The notes beneath the pieces were generated by a model. The model was not told the DNA's origin, did no database searches, and worked only from the letters and a program-made list of their open reading frames with translations. A program made the translations under genes and the position numbers. A stretch of DNA of 34,423 bases from Aeromicrobium sp. Root472D3 (GTDB lineage Bacteria > Actinomycetota > Actinomycetes > Propionibacteriales > Nocardioidaceae): NCBI RefSeq assembly GCF_001426485.1, contig NZ_LMET01000001.1:2273311-2307733 (forward strand), given 5' to 3'. Shown piece after piece: positions 20,633 to 28,279 of the stretch; positions within the stretch are counted from its first letter, which is position 1; each line of letters begins with the position of its first letter.

Positions 20633-21348
20633 CCCAGCCGCTCCCCGAGCTGTCGCGGCTGGGGATCGGCAAGGTGCTCGACGAGCTCCTGCCGGAGTTC
20701 CCCGACCTGACGATCACCAAGATCCGGTACCTCGAGTCCGAGGGCCTGCTCGAGCCCGAGCGCACGCCGTCCGGCTACCGCAAGTTCTCGTTCAACGACG
20801 TCGAGCGGCTGCGGTTCATCCTGCGCCAGCAGCGCGACAAGTTCTGGCCGCTGAGCCACATCCGGCAGGTCCTCGACGAGATGGACCGCGGCGTCGTGCC
20901 CGACACGGCCCAGGGCCCGACGGTGCGCGTGCCGCACCTGAGCCTGGCGGCCGACGGGCTGCCCACCGAGGCGACCTTCCTCGAGTCGTCCGGCAGCATG
21001 CGGCTGTCGCGGGACGACCTGCTCGCTGCCGCGGGCATCGACGGCGACACGTTGGCCGCGATCGAGGAGTTCGGCCTGATCCAGCGTCGTCCGACCCAGA
21101 CGTACTACGACGCGACGGCCCTGCAGATCGCGTCGATCGTCGGCGAGTTCGCCGAGCTCGGGCTCGAGCCCCGCCACCTGCGCCTGTTCGGGGCCTCCGC
21201 CGACCGCGAGGTGGCGCTGTTCGACCAGGTCGTCTCGCCGCGGTCGCGCCAGCTCGACAAGGACGCCGCCGAGCGCACCGTGGCCGCGCTGGCCGCGCTG
21301 TCGGTGCGCTTCCAGTCGGTCCTGGTCAGAAGTCGATTGCGCGGCTGA
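20629..21348 (+). CDS. ftsR: MerR-family regulator, FtsR-like
   Basis: DNA-binding regulator of 239 residues. The N-terminal winged helix-turn-helix (about 25-95) includes ITKIRYLESEGLLEPERTPSGYRKFS and the wing and arm residues that follow. The C-terminal half has a second helical domain with LIQRRPTQTYYD, a feature of the Rv1828/FtsR group, and lacks the cysteines of metal-sensing MerR proteins. In Corynebacterium glutamicum FtsR activates ftsZ. The gene overlaps garA by 4 bases (GTGA) and is followed 4 bases later by the nuclease gene. Orthology is inferred from both sequence and gene order. Confidence 0.87.
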   Translation: MTQPLPELSRLGIGKVLDELLPEFPDLTITKIRYLESEGLLEPERTPSGYRKFSFNDVERLRFILRQQRDKFWPLSHIRQVLDEMDRGVVPDTAQGPTVRVPHLSLAADGLPTEATFLESSGSMRLSRDDLLAAAGIDGDTLAAIEEFGLIQRRPTQTYYDATALQIASIVGEFAELGLEPRHLRLFGASADREVALFDQVVSPRSRQLDKDAAERTVAALAALSVRFQSVLVRSRLRG

Positions 21349-21352
21349 GCCG

Positions 21353-21814
21353 GTGCGCGAGGTCGAGGTCGTCGGCGTCCGGGTCGAGATGCCGACCAAC
21401 CAGCCGTTGGTCCTGCTCCGCGAGGCCGAGGGCACGCGGTACCTGCCGATCTGGATCGGCGCCGTCGAGGCGTCGGCGATCGCCTACGCGCAGCAGGGCA
21501 CGCCGACGACGCGCCCGCTGACGCACGAGCTGATGCAGCACGTCGTCGAGGCGCTCGGCGACGAGCTCGACGAGGTGCGGATCGTCGACGTCCACGAGGG
21601 GGTGTTCCACGCCCTGCTGGTGTTCGCCTCCGGCGCCGAGGTCGAGGCGCGGCCGTCCGACTCGATCGCGCTCGCGCTGCGGGCCGGCTCGCGCATCGTC
21701 TGCGCCGAGGACGTCCTCGACGAGGCGGGCATCGCCTCGACCGACCAGGAGGAGGAGGTCGTGGAGCAGTTCCGCGAGTTCCTCGACCACGTCGAGCCCG
21801 AGGACTTCGAGTAA
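21353..21814 (+). CDS. Bifunctional nuclease family protein (DUF151)
   Basis: A 153-residue protein of the DUF151/BFN family. LPIWIGAVEASAIAYAQQG and RPLTHELMQHVVEALG in the first half and ARPSDSIALALR after the middle are hallmarks. The plant homologue has RNase and DNase activity; the bacterial role is not established. An acidic tail (about 125-153) ends the protein. The GTG start has no strong ribosome binding site and lies 4 bases after the ftsR-like stop, which suggests coupling. It corresponds to Rv1829. Confidence 0.88.
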   Translation: MREVEVVGVRVEMPTNQPLVLLREAEGTRYLPIWIGAVEASAIAYAQQGTPTTRPLTHELMQHVVEALGDELDEVRIVDVHEGVFHALLVFASGAEVEARPSDSIALALRAGSRIVCAEDVLDEAGIASTDQEEEVVEQFREFLDHVEPEDFE

Positions 21815-21869
21815 CCCTCAAGCCTCGAGTGAGACTTGAAAACAAGTGCTCGACACGACGGCGCGGTCG

Positions 21870-21904
21870 TTGACCGGTCCAACTCTCATCTCTACCTTGA
21901 GAGT
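21870..21904 (+). promoter_or_regulatory. Promoter with dyad over the -10 for the second MerR gene
   Basis: TTGACC (21870-21875), a 17-base spacer and TACCTT (21893-21898) make a good promoter. The perfect inverted repeat ACTCTCA-N9-TGAGAGT (21882-21904) covers the -10. Upstream, CTCAAG at 21817-21822 and ACTTG-AAAA-CAAGT at 21834-21847 add CTTGA-type half-sites, likely MerR operators. Confidence 0.6.
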
Positions 21905-21976
21905 GCTGCCGAAGGTACACGGATGTAGTTCCGTGGCGGTAGTCTTCCCCCACACCAGCTTTGGAAGGCATTCCGG

Positions 21977-22564
21977 ATGATCGAGTCGCACGACAACGAC
22001 GCCACCGCCACGCGGATCGAGGCTGCCTCCGAGGCGAGCGACCAGGGTCTGCTCTTCAACGACGACGTGTCGCCGCTGCCCGAGGACGCGGGATTCCGCG
22101 GACCCACGGCGTGCAGCGCGGCCGGGATCACCTACCGCCAGCTCGACTACTGGGCCCGCACGGGCCTGGTCGAGCCGACCGTCCGCTCGGCGACGGGCTC
22201 GGGCACGCAGCGCCTGTACTCGTTCAAGGACATCCTGCTGCTCAAGATCATCAAGCGCCTGCTCGACGCGGGCGTCTCGCTGCAGCAGATCCGCGTCGCG
22301 ATCGACCACCTGCGCGTGCGCGGCACCGACGACCTGACACAGGTGACGCTCATGAGCGACGGCGCCAGCGTCTACGAGTGCCGGTCGGCCGACGAGGTCA
22401 TCGACCTGCTGCAGGGTGGCCAGGGCGTCTTCGGCATCGCGATCGGCGGTGTGTGGAAGGAGATCGAGGGATCGCTCCACGAGCTGCCGAGCGAGCGCGC
22501 CGTCGAGATCTCCTCGGCCGACGACGAGCTCGCCGCGCGCCGCCGCGCCCGCCTGTCGTCCTGA
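21977..22564 (+). CDS. MerR-family regulator (Rv1830/McdR-like)
   Basis: A 195-residue DNA-binding protein. About 45 acidic or polar residues precede a MerR helix-turn-helix (about 47-115) with ACSAAGITYRQLDYWARTGLVEP and GSGTQRLYSFKDILLLKIIKRLLDAGVSLQQIR. The remainder contains VYECRSADEVIDLLQGGQGVFGIA, a small domain found in this subgroup, and a basic end. No metal-binding cysteine set is present. GGAAGG 8 bases before ATG 21977 fixes the start. It has its own promoter region with strong inverted repeats, so autoregulation is likely. Position matches Rv1830, reported as a cell division regulator in mycobacteria. Confidence 0.87.
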   Translation: MIESHDNDATATRIEAASEASDQGLLFNDDVSPLPEDAGFRGPTACSAAGITYRQLDYWARTGLVEPTVRSATGSGTQRLYSFKDILLLKIIKRLLDAGVSLQQIRVAIDHLRVRGTDDLTQVTLMSDGASVYECRSADEVIDLLQGGQGVFGIAIGGVWKEIEGSLHELPSERAVEISSADDELAARRRARLSS

Positions 22565-22579
22565 TCCCACCTCGGCGCG

Positions 22580-22597
22580 CCACCCTTGGTAGGGTGG
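22580..22597 (+). terminator. Hairpin after the MerR gene, overlapping a -10-like element for gcvP
   Basis: CCACCCT and AGGGTGG pair perfectly around a TGGT loop, 15 bases after the MerR stop. TAGGGT (22590-22595) in the loop and right arm also fits a -10, with transcription then starting just before the glycine aptamer. No T-run follows. Confidence 0.45.
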
Positions 22598-22610
22598 AGT
22601 TGCTGTCGAT

Positions 22611-22690
22611 CGCGCGTGGGAGAGCTCGCCCAGGCGACGCCGAAGGGGCAATTCCTCCCCGGAACCTCTCAGGCACCAAGGACCACGCGT
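22611..22690 (+). ncRNA. Glycine riboswitch (single aptamer) upstream of gcvP
   Basis: The aptamer core is clear: P1 arms CGCGTGG (22613-22619) and CCACGCG (22683-22689), GGGAGAG after P1, the conserved CGCCGAAGGGGCAA and CTCTCAGGCA, then AAGGACCA. Only one full aptamer is present; the downstream part (22691-22751) lacks a second core. It would bind glycine and raise expression of gcvP. The expression platform is probably 22711-22785, where GAGGCG (22746-22751) can pair with either of two CGCCTC copies. Confidence 0.9.
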
Positions 22691-22751
22691 TCGAGGCAAT
22701 TCTGGAGCCCCGCCTCGGATCGTCGAGCCGGGCGTGACAGAAGGGGAGGCG

Positions 22752-22847
22752 ATGTCCGCCCACGCCTCTACCCTCGGAGCTCCCCGTGTCTCTCGACCGC
22801 GCGTCCCACGACTTCGTCAGCCGCCACATCGGCCCGACGCCCGCTGA
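22752..22847 (+). CDS. Possible 31-residue upstream ORF in the gcvP leader
   Basis: AAGGGGAGG (22741-22749), the best ribosome binding site in this leader, precedes ATG 22752. The frame runs 31 codons and ends inside gcvP in another frame. The peptide (starting [11 protein letters not shown]) has no known relative. Spacing is short, and the frame could be chance; it may modulate gcvP translation. Confidence 0.25.
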   Translation: MSAHASTLGAPRVSRPRVPRLRQPPHRPDAR

Positions 22848-25623
22848 CCAGGACGCCATGGTGCGCCGGGTCGGCTACGACTCGCTCGACGCACTGATGC
22901 AGGCGGCCGTCCCGTCGGGCATCCGCAGCACGACGCCGCTCGACCTGCCGTCGGCCCGCACCGAGACCGAGGCGCTCGCGATGCTGCGCGACCTCGCCGA
23001 CCGCAACAACCCCGGCACCGCGATGATCGGTCTCGGCTACCACCCGACCGTCACGCCCGCCGTGATCCGTCGCAACGTGCTCGAGGACCCGTCCTGGTAC
23101 ACGGCCTACACGCCGTACCAGCCCGAGATCTCGCAGGGACGCCTCGAGGCGCTGCTGAACTTCCAGACCCTGATCTCCGACCTCACGGGGCTGCCGACCG
23201 CCAACTCGTCGCTCCTGGACGAGGGCACCGCCATCGCCGAGGCGATGACGCTGATCCGCCGCGCCACCAAGGGCAAGGACGCCCTGCCGATCATCATCGA
23301 CTCGGGCCTGCTGCCGCAGACGCTCGCCGTGACGCACACCCGCGCCGAAGCCCTCGGCATCGAGCTGCTCGAGGCCGATCTCGGTCACGACGTCCCCGAC
23401 GTCGAGGCGGCCGGCGTCATCGTGGCGTACCCCCGTGCCGACGGCGCGATCGGCGACCCGCGTCGCGCGATCGAGGCCGCGCACGCCTCGGGCGGCCTGG
23501 CCGTCGTCGTGGCCGATCCGCTGGCGCTCGTGCTCCTGGCCTCTCCGGGGTCGCTCGGCGCCGACGTCGTCGTCGGGTCGAGCCAGCGGTTCGGCGTCCC
23601 GATGTTCTACGGCGGTCCCCACGCCGGCTTCATGGCCGTCCGCTCGGGCCTCGAGCGGCACCTGCCGGGACGCCTCGTCGGCGTCTCGGTCGACAGTGCC
23701 GGGCGTCCCGCGTACCGGCTCGCCCTGCAGACGCGCGAGCAGCACATCCGCCGCGAGAAGGCGACGTCGAACATCTGCACGGCGCAGGTGCTGCTGGCCG
23801 TCGCGGCGTCGATGTACGCGGTCTACCACGGCCCCGACGGTCTGCGGACGATCGCTCGCGACGTCCACCGCAGCGCCGTCGCGCTGGCCGGGGGCCTGCG
23901 CGGGGCGGGCATCGACGTCGTCGGCGACGAGTTCTTCGACACCGTCACGGCTCACGTGCCGGGTCGTGCTGTCGACGTCGTCTCGAAGGCGCGCGAGATC
24001 GGCATCCACCTGCGGCTCGTCGACGCCGACCACGTCGCGGTCTCTGCCAACGAGACCACGACGGTCGCGCACGTCGAGGGCGTCCTCGGCGCCTTCGACG
24101 CCGCCGGTCCCGACTGGGAGGCCGAGTCGGCCCTGCCGGCCGACCTCCTGCGTGACGACGAGATCCTGACGCACCCCGTCTTCCACGAGCACCACAGCGA
24201 GACGCAGATGCTGCGCTACCTCAAGAAGCTCAGCGACCGCGACTATGCGCTCGACCGCGGCATGATCCCGCTCGGCTCGTGCACCATGAAGCTCAACGCG
24301 ACCGCCGAGATGGAGCCCATCAGCTGGCCCGGCTTCGCCGACCTGCACCCTTTCGTGCCGGCCGAGGACGCCGCGGGCATGATCGAGCTCGTCGAGACCC
24401 TCGAGGGCTGGCTCGCCGAGGTGACGGGCTACGCGGGTGTCTCCATCCAGCCCAACGCCGGCTCGCAGGGCGAGTTCGCGGGTCTGCTGGCGATCCGCGC
24501 GTACCACCGCAGCCGGGGCGACGAGCACCGCACGGTGTGCCTGATCCCGAGCTCGGCGCACGGCACGAACGCCGCATCGGCCGTCATGGCCGGCATGCGC
24601 GTCGTGCTGGTGAAGTCGACCGGCCAGGGCGAGGTCGACCTCGACGACCTGCGCGCCCAGTGCGAGGCCCACGCCGACGACCTCGCCGCGATCATGGTGA
24701 CCTACCCGTCGACGCACGGCGTCTACGAGCACGGCATCACCGAGCTGTGCGACATCGTCCACGCCCACGGCGGGCAGGTCTACGTCGACGGCGCGAACCT
24801 CAACGCCCTGCTGGGTCACGCCCAGCCGGGCGTGTTCGGCGGCGACGTGTCGCACCTCAACCTGCACAAGACGTTCTGCATCCCGCACGGCGGCGGAGGC
24901 CCGGGTGTCGGGCCGGTCGCTGTCGCGGAGCACCTCGTCCCGTTCCTGCCGACGCACCCGCTGCACCCCGTCGAGAGCAAGCGTGAGGGGGTCGGCGCGA
25001 TCAGCGCGGCTCCCTACGGATCGGCCGGCATCCTGCCGATCCCGTTCGCGTACGTCGCGATGATGGGCGCCGAGGGGCTCACCGACGCGACGTCGGTCGC
25101 CGTGCTGTCGGCCAACTACATCGCCAAGCGCCTCGAGAGCGCGTTCCCCGTGCTGTACAGCGGCGAGCACGACCTGGTGGCGCACGAGTGCATCCTCGAC
25201 CTGCGGCCGCTCACGAAGGCCGCGGGGCTCAGCATCGACGACGTCGCGAAGCGGCTGATCGACTACGGCTTCCACGCCCCGACGATGAGCTTCCCCGTGC
25301 CCGGCACCCTGATGGTCGAGCCGACCGAGTCCGAGGACCTCGCCGAGCTCGACCGGTTCTGCGACGCGATGCTCGCGATCCGCTCGGAGATCGACCAGGT
25401 CGTCGCGGGGGAGTGGCCCGACGGCGACAACCCGCTCGTGCACGCGCCCCACACGATGCGCACGCTGCTCGACTGGCAGCACGCGTACGACATCGGCACG
25501 GGCGCGTTCCCGGCTGGCTCGACCGACGACAAGTACTGGCCGCCGGTCGGGCGCATCGACCAGGCCTACGGCGACCGCAACCTGGCGTGCTCGTGCCCGC
25601 CGGTCGAGGCCTTCGCCGAGTAG
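22786..25623 (+). CDS. gcvP: Glycine dehydrogenase (decarboxylating), P protein
   Basis: PLP enzyme of the glycine cleavage system; it decarboxylates glycine and passes the aminomethyl group to lipoyl-GcvH. The single-chain form has 945 residues with two homologous halves. FVSRHIGPT opens the protein, [13 protein letters not shown] lies in the N-terminal half, and [18 protein letters not shown] holds PLP lysine K695. THGVYEHGI and DGANLNAL are also typical. GTG 22786 is the only usable start before an in-frame stop at 22735; GGAG lies 6 bases upstream. It is preceded by a glycine riboswitch. Its stop is 1 base from the convergent hydrolase stop. Confidence 0.96.
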   Translation: MSLDRASHDFVSRHIGPTPADQDAMVRRVGYDSLDALMQAAVPSGIRSTTPLDLPSARTETEALAMLRDLADRNNPGTAMIGLGYHPTVTPAVIRRNVLEDPSWYTAYTPYQPEISQGRLEALLNFQTLISDLTGLPTANSSLLDEGTAIAEAMTLIRRATKGKDALPIIIDSGLLPQTLAVTHTRAEALGIELLEADLGHDVPDVEAAGVIVAYPRADGAIGDPRRAIEAAHASGGLAVVVADPLALVLLASPGSLGADVVVGSSQRFGVPMFYGGPHAGFMAVRSGLERHLPGRLVGVSVDSAGRPAYRLALQTREQHIRREKATSNICTAQVLLAVAASMYAVYHGPDGLRTIARDVHRSAVALAGGLRGAGIDVVGDEFFDTVTAHVPGRAVDVVSKAREIGIHLRLVDADHVAVSANETTTVAHVEGVLGAFDAAGPDWEAESALPADLLRDDEILTHPVFHEHHSETQMLRYLKKLSDRDYALDRGMIPLGSCTMKLNATAEMEPISWPGFADLHPFVPAEDAAGMIELVETLEGWLAEVTGYAGVSIQPNAGSQGEFAGLLAIRAYHRSRGDEHRTVCLIPSSAHGTNAASAVMAGMRVVLVKSTGQGEVDLDDLRAQCEAHADDLAAIMVTYPSTHGVYEHGITELCDIVHAHGGQVYVDGANLNALLGHAQPGVFGGDVSHLNLHKTFCIPHGGGGPGVGPVAVAEHLVPFLPTHPLHPVESKREGVGAISAAPYGSAGILPIPFAYVAMMGAEGLTDATSVAVLSANYIAKRLESAFPVLYSGEHDLVAHECILDLRPLTKAAGLSIDDVAKRLIDYGFHAPTMSFPVPGTLMVEPTESEDLAELDRFCDAMLAIRSEIDQVVAGEWPDGDNPLVHAPHTMRTLLDWQHAYDIGTGAFPAGSTDDKYWPPVGRIDQAYGDRNLACSCPPVEAFAE

Positions 25624-25624
25624 G

Positions 25625-26380
25625 TCACGCGGGGGAGGCGACGCCCTCCCACCAGTCGACGACGCGGTCCACCACGGGCGCGGGGGTCCTGACCCACCGG
25701 ACGTGGTGGGTCGTGCCGCCGACGGGCGTCGCGTCCTTGGCGTAGACCCAGCGGGTCACGGCCGAGGGCTCGATCATCATGTCGGTGAAGATCTTGTTGG
25801 AGTGCGAGACGGCGTACGTGTCGCCCTGCAGCTGCACCACGAGCGTGGGCGTCCGGACGCGGTGGGGCACGTCGTAGGGCGGACGGCCGGACCGGACGAA
25901 GCGGGCCCACTCGCGCATCAGGGTCCGGGCCCCGGGCGCCCCGAAGAACGGCTGGGGCAGGAAGCCGCGGACACGCGTCGCGACCGGCACCGCGAGGCCC
26001 ATCAGCAGCACCGGGAGGCCGCCGTACGGGTACGACCGGAAGTGGGGCACCGAGGCCCCGACGGTCACGAAGCCGTCGGCCGGGTCGTGGTGGATCTGGT
26101 GCCCGGCGACGAGCTGGGCACCCAGGCTGTGGCCCAGCAGGATGACCGGACGGCCGGGGTCCTCGGCCCGCGCGGTGGCCACGGCTTCCGCGATCGCCCG
26201 GATCTCGTCGTCGTAGCTCCAGTCGTCGCGGCGCGAGGCGACGGGCTCCCCACGTTCGAAGCCCCGGTTCGGCAGGGCGCGGGCCTGCCACCCCCGTGAC
26301 TCGATCTCGCGCACCAGCGGACGGTAGAAGCCGGACGGGACGGCCATCGCCGCGACGACGAGGACGAGGGGCGGACGCAT
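25625..26380 (-). CDS. Alpha/beta hydrolase
   Basis: A 251-residue alpha/beta hydrolase-fold protein of unknown substrate. The nucleophile elbow is GHSLGAQ (serine at about residue 89). A later DTYAVS segment (aspartate near 210) and the histidine in GGTTHHVRWV complete a plausible catalytic triad. No signal peptide is convincing, though the N-terminus is hydrophobic (PPLVLVVAAMAVPSG, the usual first strand). CATGAT six bases before ATG 26380 on the minus strand may be a -10 for a leaderless mRNA. The gene meets gcvP tail to tail. The mycobacterial block has a haloalkane-dehalogenase-like hydrolase at the same place (Rv1833c), but orthology is not established. Confidence 0.82.
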   Translation of the reverse strand: MRPPLVLVVAAMAVPSGFYRPLVREIESRGWQARALPNRGFERGEPVASRRDDWSYDDEIRAIAEAVATARAEDPGRPVILLGHSLGAQLVAGHQIHHDPADGFVTVGASVPHFRSYPYGGLPVLLMGLAVPVATRVRGFLPQPFFGAPGARTLMREWARFVRSGRPPYDVPHRVRTPTLVVQLQGDTYAVSHSNKIFTDMMIEPSAVTRWVYAKDATPVGGTTHHVRWVRTPAPVVDRVVDWWEGVASPA

Positions 26381-26381
26381 G

Positions 26382-26416
26382 GCAGCATCATGACAGCAGA
26401 CCTGTCACGATGCTGC
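26382..26416 (-). terminator. Strong 15-bp hairpin after the sigK-rskA operon
   Basis: Arms 26402-26416 and 26382-26396 pair over 15 positions around a 5-base loop. In minus-strand RNA the single non-Watson-Crick pair is G-U, whereas plus-strand RNA would have an A-C mismatch, so it evolved for the minus transcript. There is no U-run. It lies between the rskA-like stop and the hydrolase start, ending one base before that ATG. Confidence 0.7.
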
Positions 26417-26437
26417 GCCAGCGTCGCCGGGCGGGTG

Positions 26438-27139
26438 TCAGACCGCGATGGTCGCGATCGGCGCCGAGGTGGGCTGCTTCGACCCGCCGGTGGGCTCGAC
26501 CGTGACCGCGACCCGATCGGCGCCCGAGACGCCGGTCATGATCATCTGGCCGCCCTTCTCGAACGTGCCCTGCGAGGTCGGACCGGCCTGGTCGATCATC
26601 CAGACCTGGTACACCTTGCCGGCGCCGGGGCTCGGAAGTCCCTTGGCGATGATGACGGCCGAGTCGGCCGCCGCCGAGGAGTACAGCTTGACGCTTCCGC
26701 CGGCGTCGAACGTCTTGGCCTTGGTCGCGACGTCCTCGGCCCCGATCACGTTCGAGATCGCGACGTTCTGCGCGTGCTCGTCCTGGGCTCGGTCGCGCTC
26801 GACGACGAAACCACCGACACCGACGGCGCCGACGAGGACGGCGGCCGCGACGGCCATGCGGGGCAGCGCACGACGGAGCGAGCGACGCTCGGCGAGCGAC
26901 GACACGACCGGGTGCTGCTGCGGCGTCGTGCTGATCTCGGCGAGCAGACGACCGCGCAGGGCCGGGGGAGGCGTGTGGCTGACGGCGTCGCCGAGACGCA
27001 CGGCGGTGGCCATGAAGCCGGCGATCTCGACCTGGCAGTCGACGCACTGGTCGAGGTGGGCCTCGAAGCGCCCCCGCTCGTCGGCGTCGAGGGCGTCGAG
27101 CGCGTAGGGCGCCATCAGCGAGTGCAGGTCGACGCTCAT
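26438..27139 (-). CDS. rskA: Anti-sigma-K factor (RskA family)
   Basis: Membrane anti-sigma factor that holds SigK inactive. The 233-residue protein has a zinc-binding anti-sigma motif, H28-x3-C32-x2-C35, in its cytoplasmic N-terminal domain. One membrane helix follows at about 98-118 and an extracytoplasmic RskA domain at about 120-233, with KVYQVWMIDQ and PTGGSKQPTSAPIATI typical of the family. Release of SigK usually needs stepwise proteolysis of this protein. It overlaps sigK by 4 bases, so the two are made in step. A long hairpin downstream (26382-26416) probably ends the transcript. Confidence 0.9.
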   Translation of the reverse strand: MSVDLHSLMAPYALDALDADERGRFEAHLDQCVDCQVEIAGFMATAVRLGDAVSHTPPPALRGRLLAEISTTPQQHPVVSSLAERRSLRRALPRMAVAAAVLVGAVGVGGFVVERDRAQDEHAQNVAISNVIGAEDVATKAKTFDAGGSVKLYSSAAADSAVIIAKGLPSPGAGKVYQVWMIDQAGPTSQGTFEKGGQMIMTGVSGADRVAVTVEPTGGSKQPTSAPIATIAV

Positions 27140-27732
27140 GCGGACACCCCCATGCAGTCGCGCAGGCGGACGATGCCGTCACGCATGCGGGTCTTGATCG
27201 TGGCCGTGTTCGCGTCGAGCGCCGTGGCGACCTCCGCGTACGTGTAGCCCTGGTAGTAGGCGAGGTTGACGGCCTCGCGCTGCAGGTCGGTCAGACCCTC
27301 GAGGCAGCGCTTGACCTGCTCGTGCTCCAACGTGATGGTCACGGTCTCCTCGACCTCGTCGTAATCGGGTCCGCTCGACCAGTCGTACCGGTTCTCGCGG
27401 TTGGTGGCGGCCTGGTCGTGCCGGACGGCGTCGACGGCGCGGCGGTGAGCCAGCGTGAGGCACCAGCTCTTGGCGTTGCCGCGGGCCGGGTCGTACCGGG
27501 CCGCCGACTGCCAGACCTGGATGAAGACCTCCTGGGCGATCTCCTCGGCACGGGCGGGATCGCGGATGACGCGACGGGCGAGCCCGAAGACGGACGCCCC
27601 CAGCTCGTCGTACACCTGGGCGAACGCCTGCTCGTCACCACGACCGACCCGCACGAGCAGCTCGTTCAGGTCGGGGGCAGCATCGTGCTCGGGCGCGGCG
27701 ACGAGCTTGAGCTGCGCGGCTGATGCTGGCAT
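27136..27732 (-). CDS. sigK: ECF RNA polymerase sigma factor SigK
   Basis: Extracytoplasmic-function sigma factor (198 residues). Region 2 (about 35-100) shows DPARAEEIAQEVFIQVWQ and the following SWCLTLAHRRAVDAVR; region 4 (about 140-190) shows LTDLQREAVNLAYYQGYTYAEVA and a helix-turn-helix that ends TIKTRMRDGIVRLRD. The order sigma then RskA anti-sigma matches SigK. ATG 27732 is supported by AAAGGA 7-8 bases upstream; the frame stays open to 27801, which would run into the promoter. A CCATCC/CGAAT promoter of SigK type lies 30-60 bases upstream, so positive autoregulation is likely. Confidence 0.9.
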   Translation of the reverse strand: MPASAAQLKLVAAPEHDAAPDLNELLVRVGRGDEQAFAQVYDELGASVFGLARRVIRDPARAEEIAQEVFIQVWQSAARYDPARGNAKSWCLTLAHRRAVDAVRHDQAATNRENRYDWSSGPDYDEVEETVTITLEHEQVKRCLEGLTDLQREAVNLAYYQGYTYAEVATALDANTATIKTRMRDGIVRLRDCMGVSA

Positions 27733-27765
27733 CGGGCTGTCCTTTCCGAGAAGTCTTCTACGAGC

Positions 27766-27793
27766 CATTCGACGGCGCCTCCGGTCAGGATGG
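27766..27793 (-). promoter_or_regulatory. SigK-type autoregulatory promoter
   Basis: On the minus strand CCATCC (27788-27793) is separated by 16 bases from CGAATG (27766-27771). CCATCC is the -35 known for mycobacterial SigK promoters, and the -10 there also contains CGAAT. A near-perfect 17-base palindrome (27802-27818, 7 of 8 pairs) lies 8 bases upstream and could bind an activator. Confidence 0.65.
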
Positions 27794-27913
27794 GTGAACA
27801 TCGCCAGAATTTCCGGCGAGTCCCTCCCTGCAGTCTAGGTGCTGGCCTCCGCGGCCGACATGAAAGACTCGGCGGGCACCGATCCACCCCCACCGACGAA
27901 GGCGAGGCGCCAC

Positions 27914-28279
27914 GTGACCGATCCCGTCGCCTACGGCATCGCGGTCCTCGCGCTGCTCGTCGCAGGCTTCGCCGCGTGGCACGTCGTCCGTGACCGTGAG
28001 TTCGGCAATCCGCTGTTCTACGCCGTGTGCGTGCTCGAGATCGTGCTGCTCGTCCTGCTGGTCGGGGGATCGATCGCGCTCAGCTCGACGTCGCGCGACG
28101 TCGACGGGATCCTGTTCGTGTCGTATCTCGTGACGATGGTCGTCATCCCACCCGCAGCGGTGCTGTGGGGGATCGCCGAGAAGTCCCGGTGGGGGACGGG
28201 CGTCGTCGTCGTGGCGATGCTGACGACCGCCGCGCTCTCCGTCCGTCTCCTCGGCATCTGGAAGGGTGCATATGCCTGA
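27914..28279 (+). CDS. Unknown small membrane protein (first of a pair)
   Basis: I do not recognise a family. From GTG 27914 the product has 121 residues with four hydrophobic segments (about 5-23, 33-52, 65-85 and 95-115) and short charged loops (WHVVRDREFGN, SSTSRDVDG, EKSRWG). GAGG lies 6 bases before the GTG. An in-frame ATG at 27860 would add 18 polar residues and cannot be excluded. It is divergent from sigK, separated by 181 bases that contain the SigK promoter. It overlaps the next membrane protein gene by 8 bases, so the two probably act together. Confidence 0.65.
   Translation: MTDPVAYGIAVLALLVAGFAAWHVVRDREFGNPLFYAVCVLEIVLLVLLVGGSIALSSTSRDVDGILFVSYLVTMVVIPPAAVLWGIAEKSRWGTGVVVVAMLTTAALSVRLLGIWKGAYA

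Noticed and set aside
22691..22751. Second glycine aptamer
   Set aside because: It lacks the CGCCGAAGG and CTCTCAGGCA core; only GACAGAAGG loosely resembles an aptamer end.
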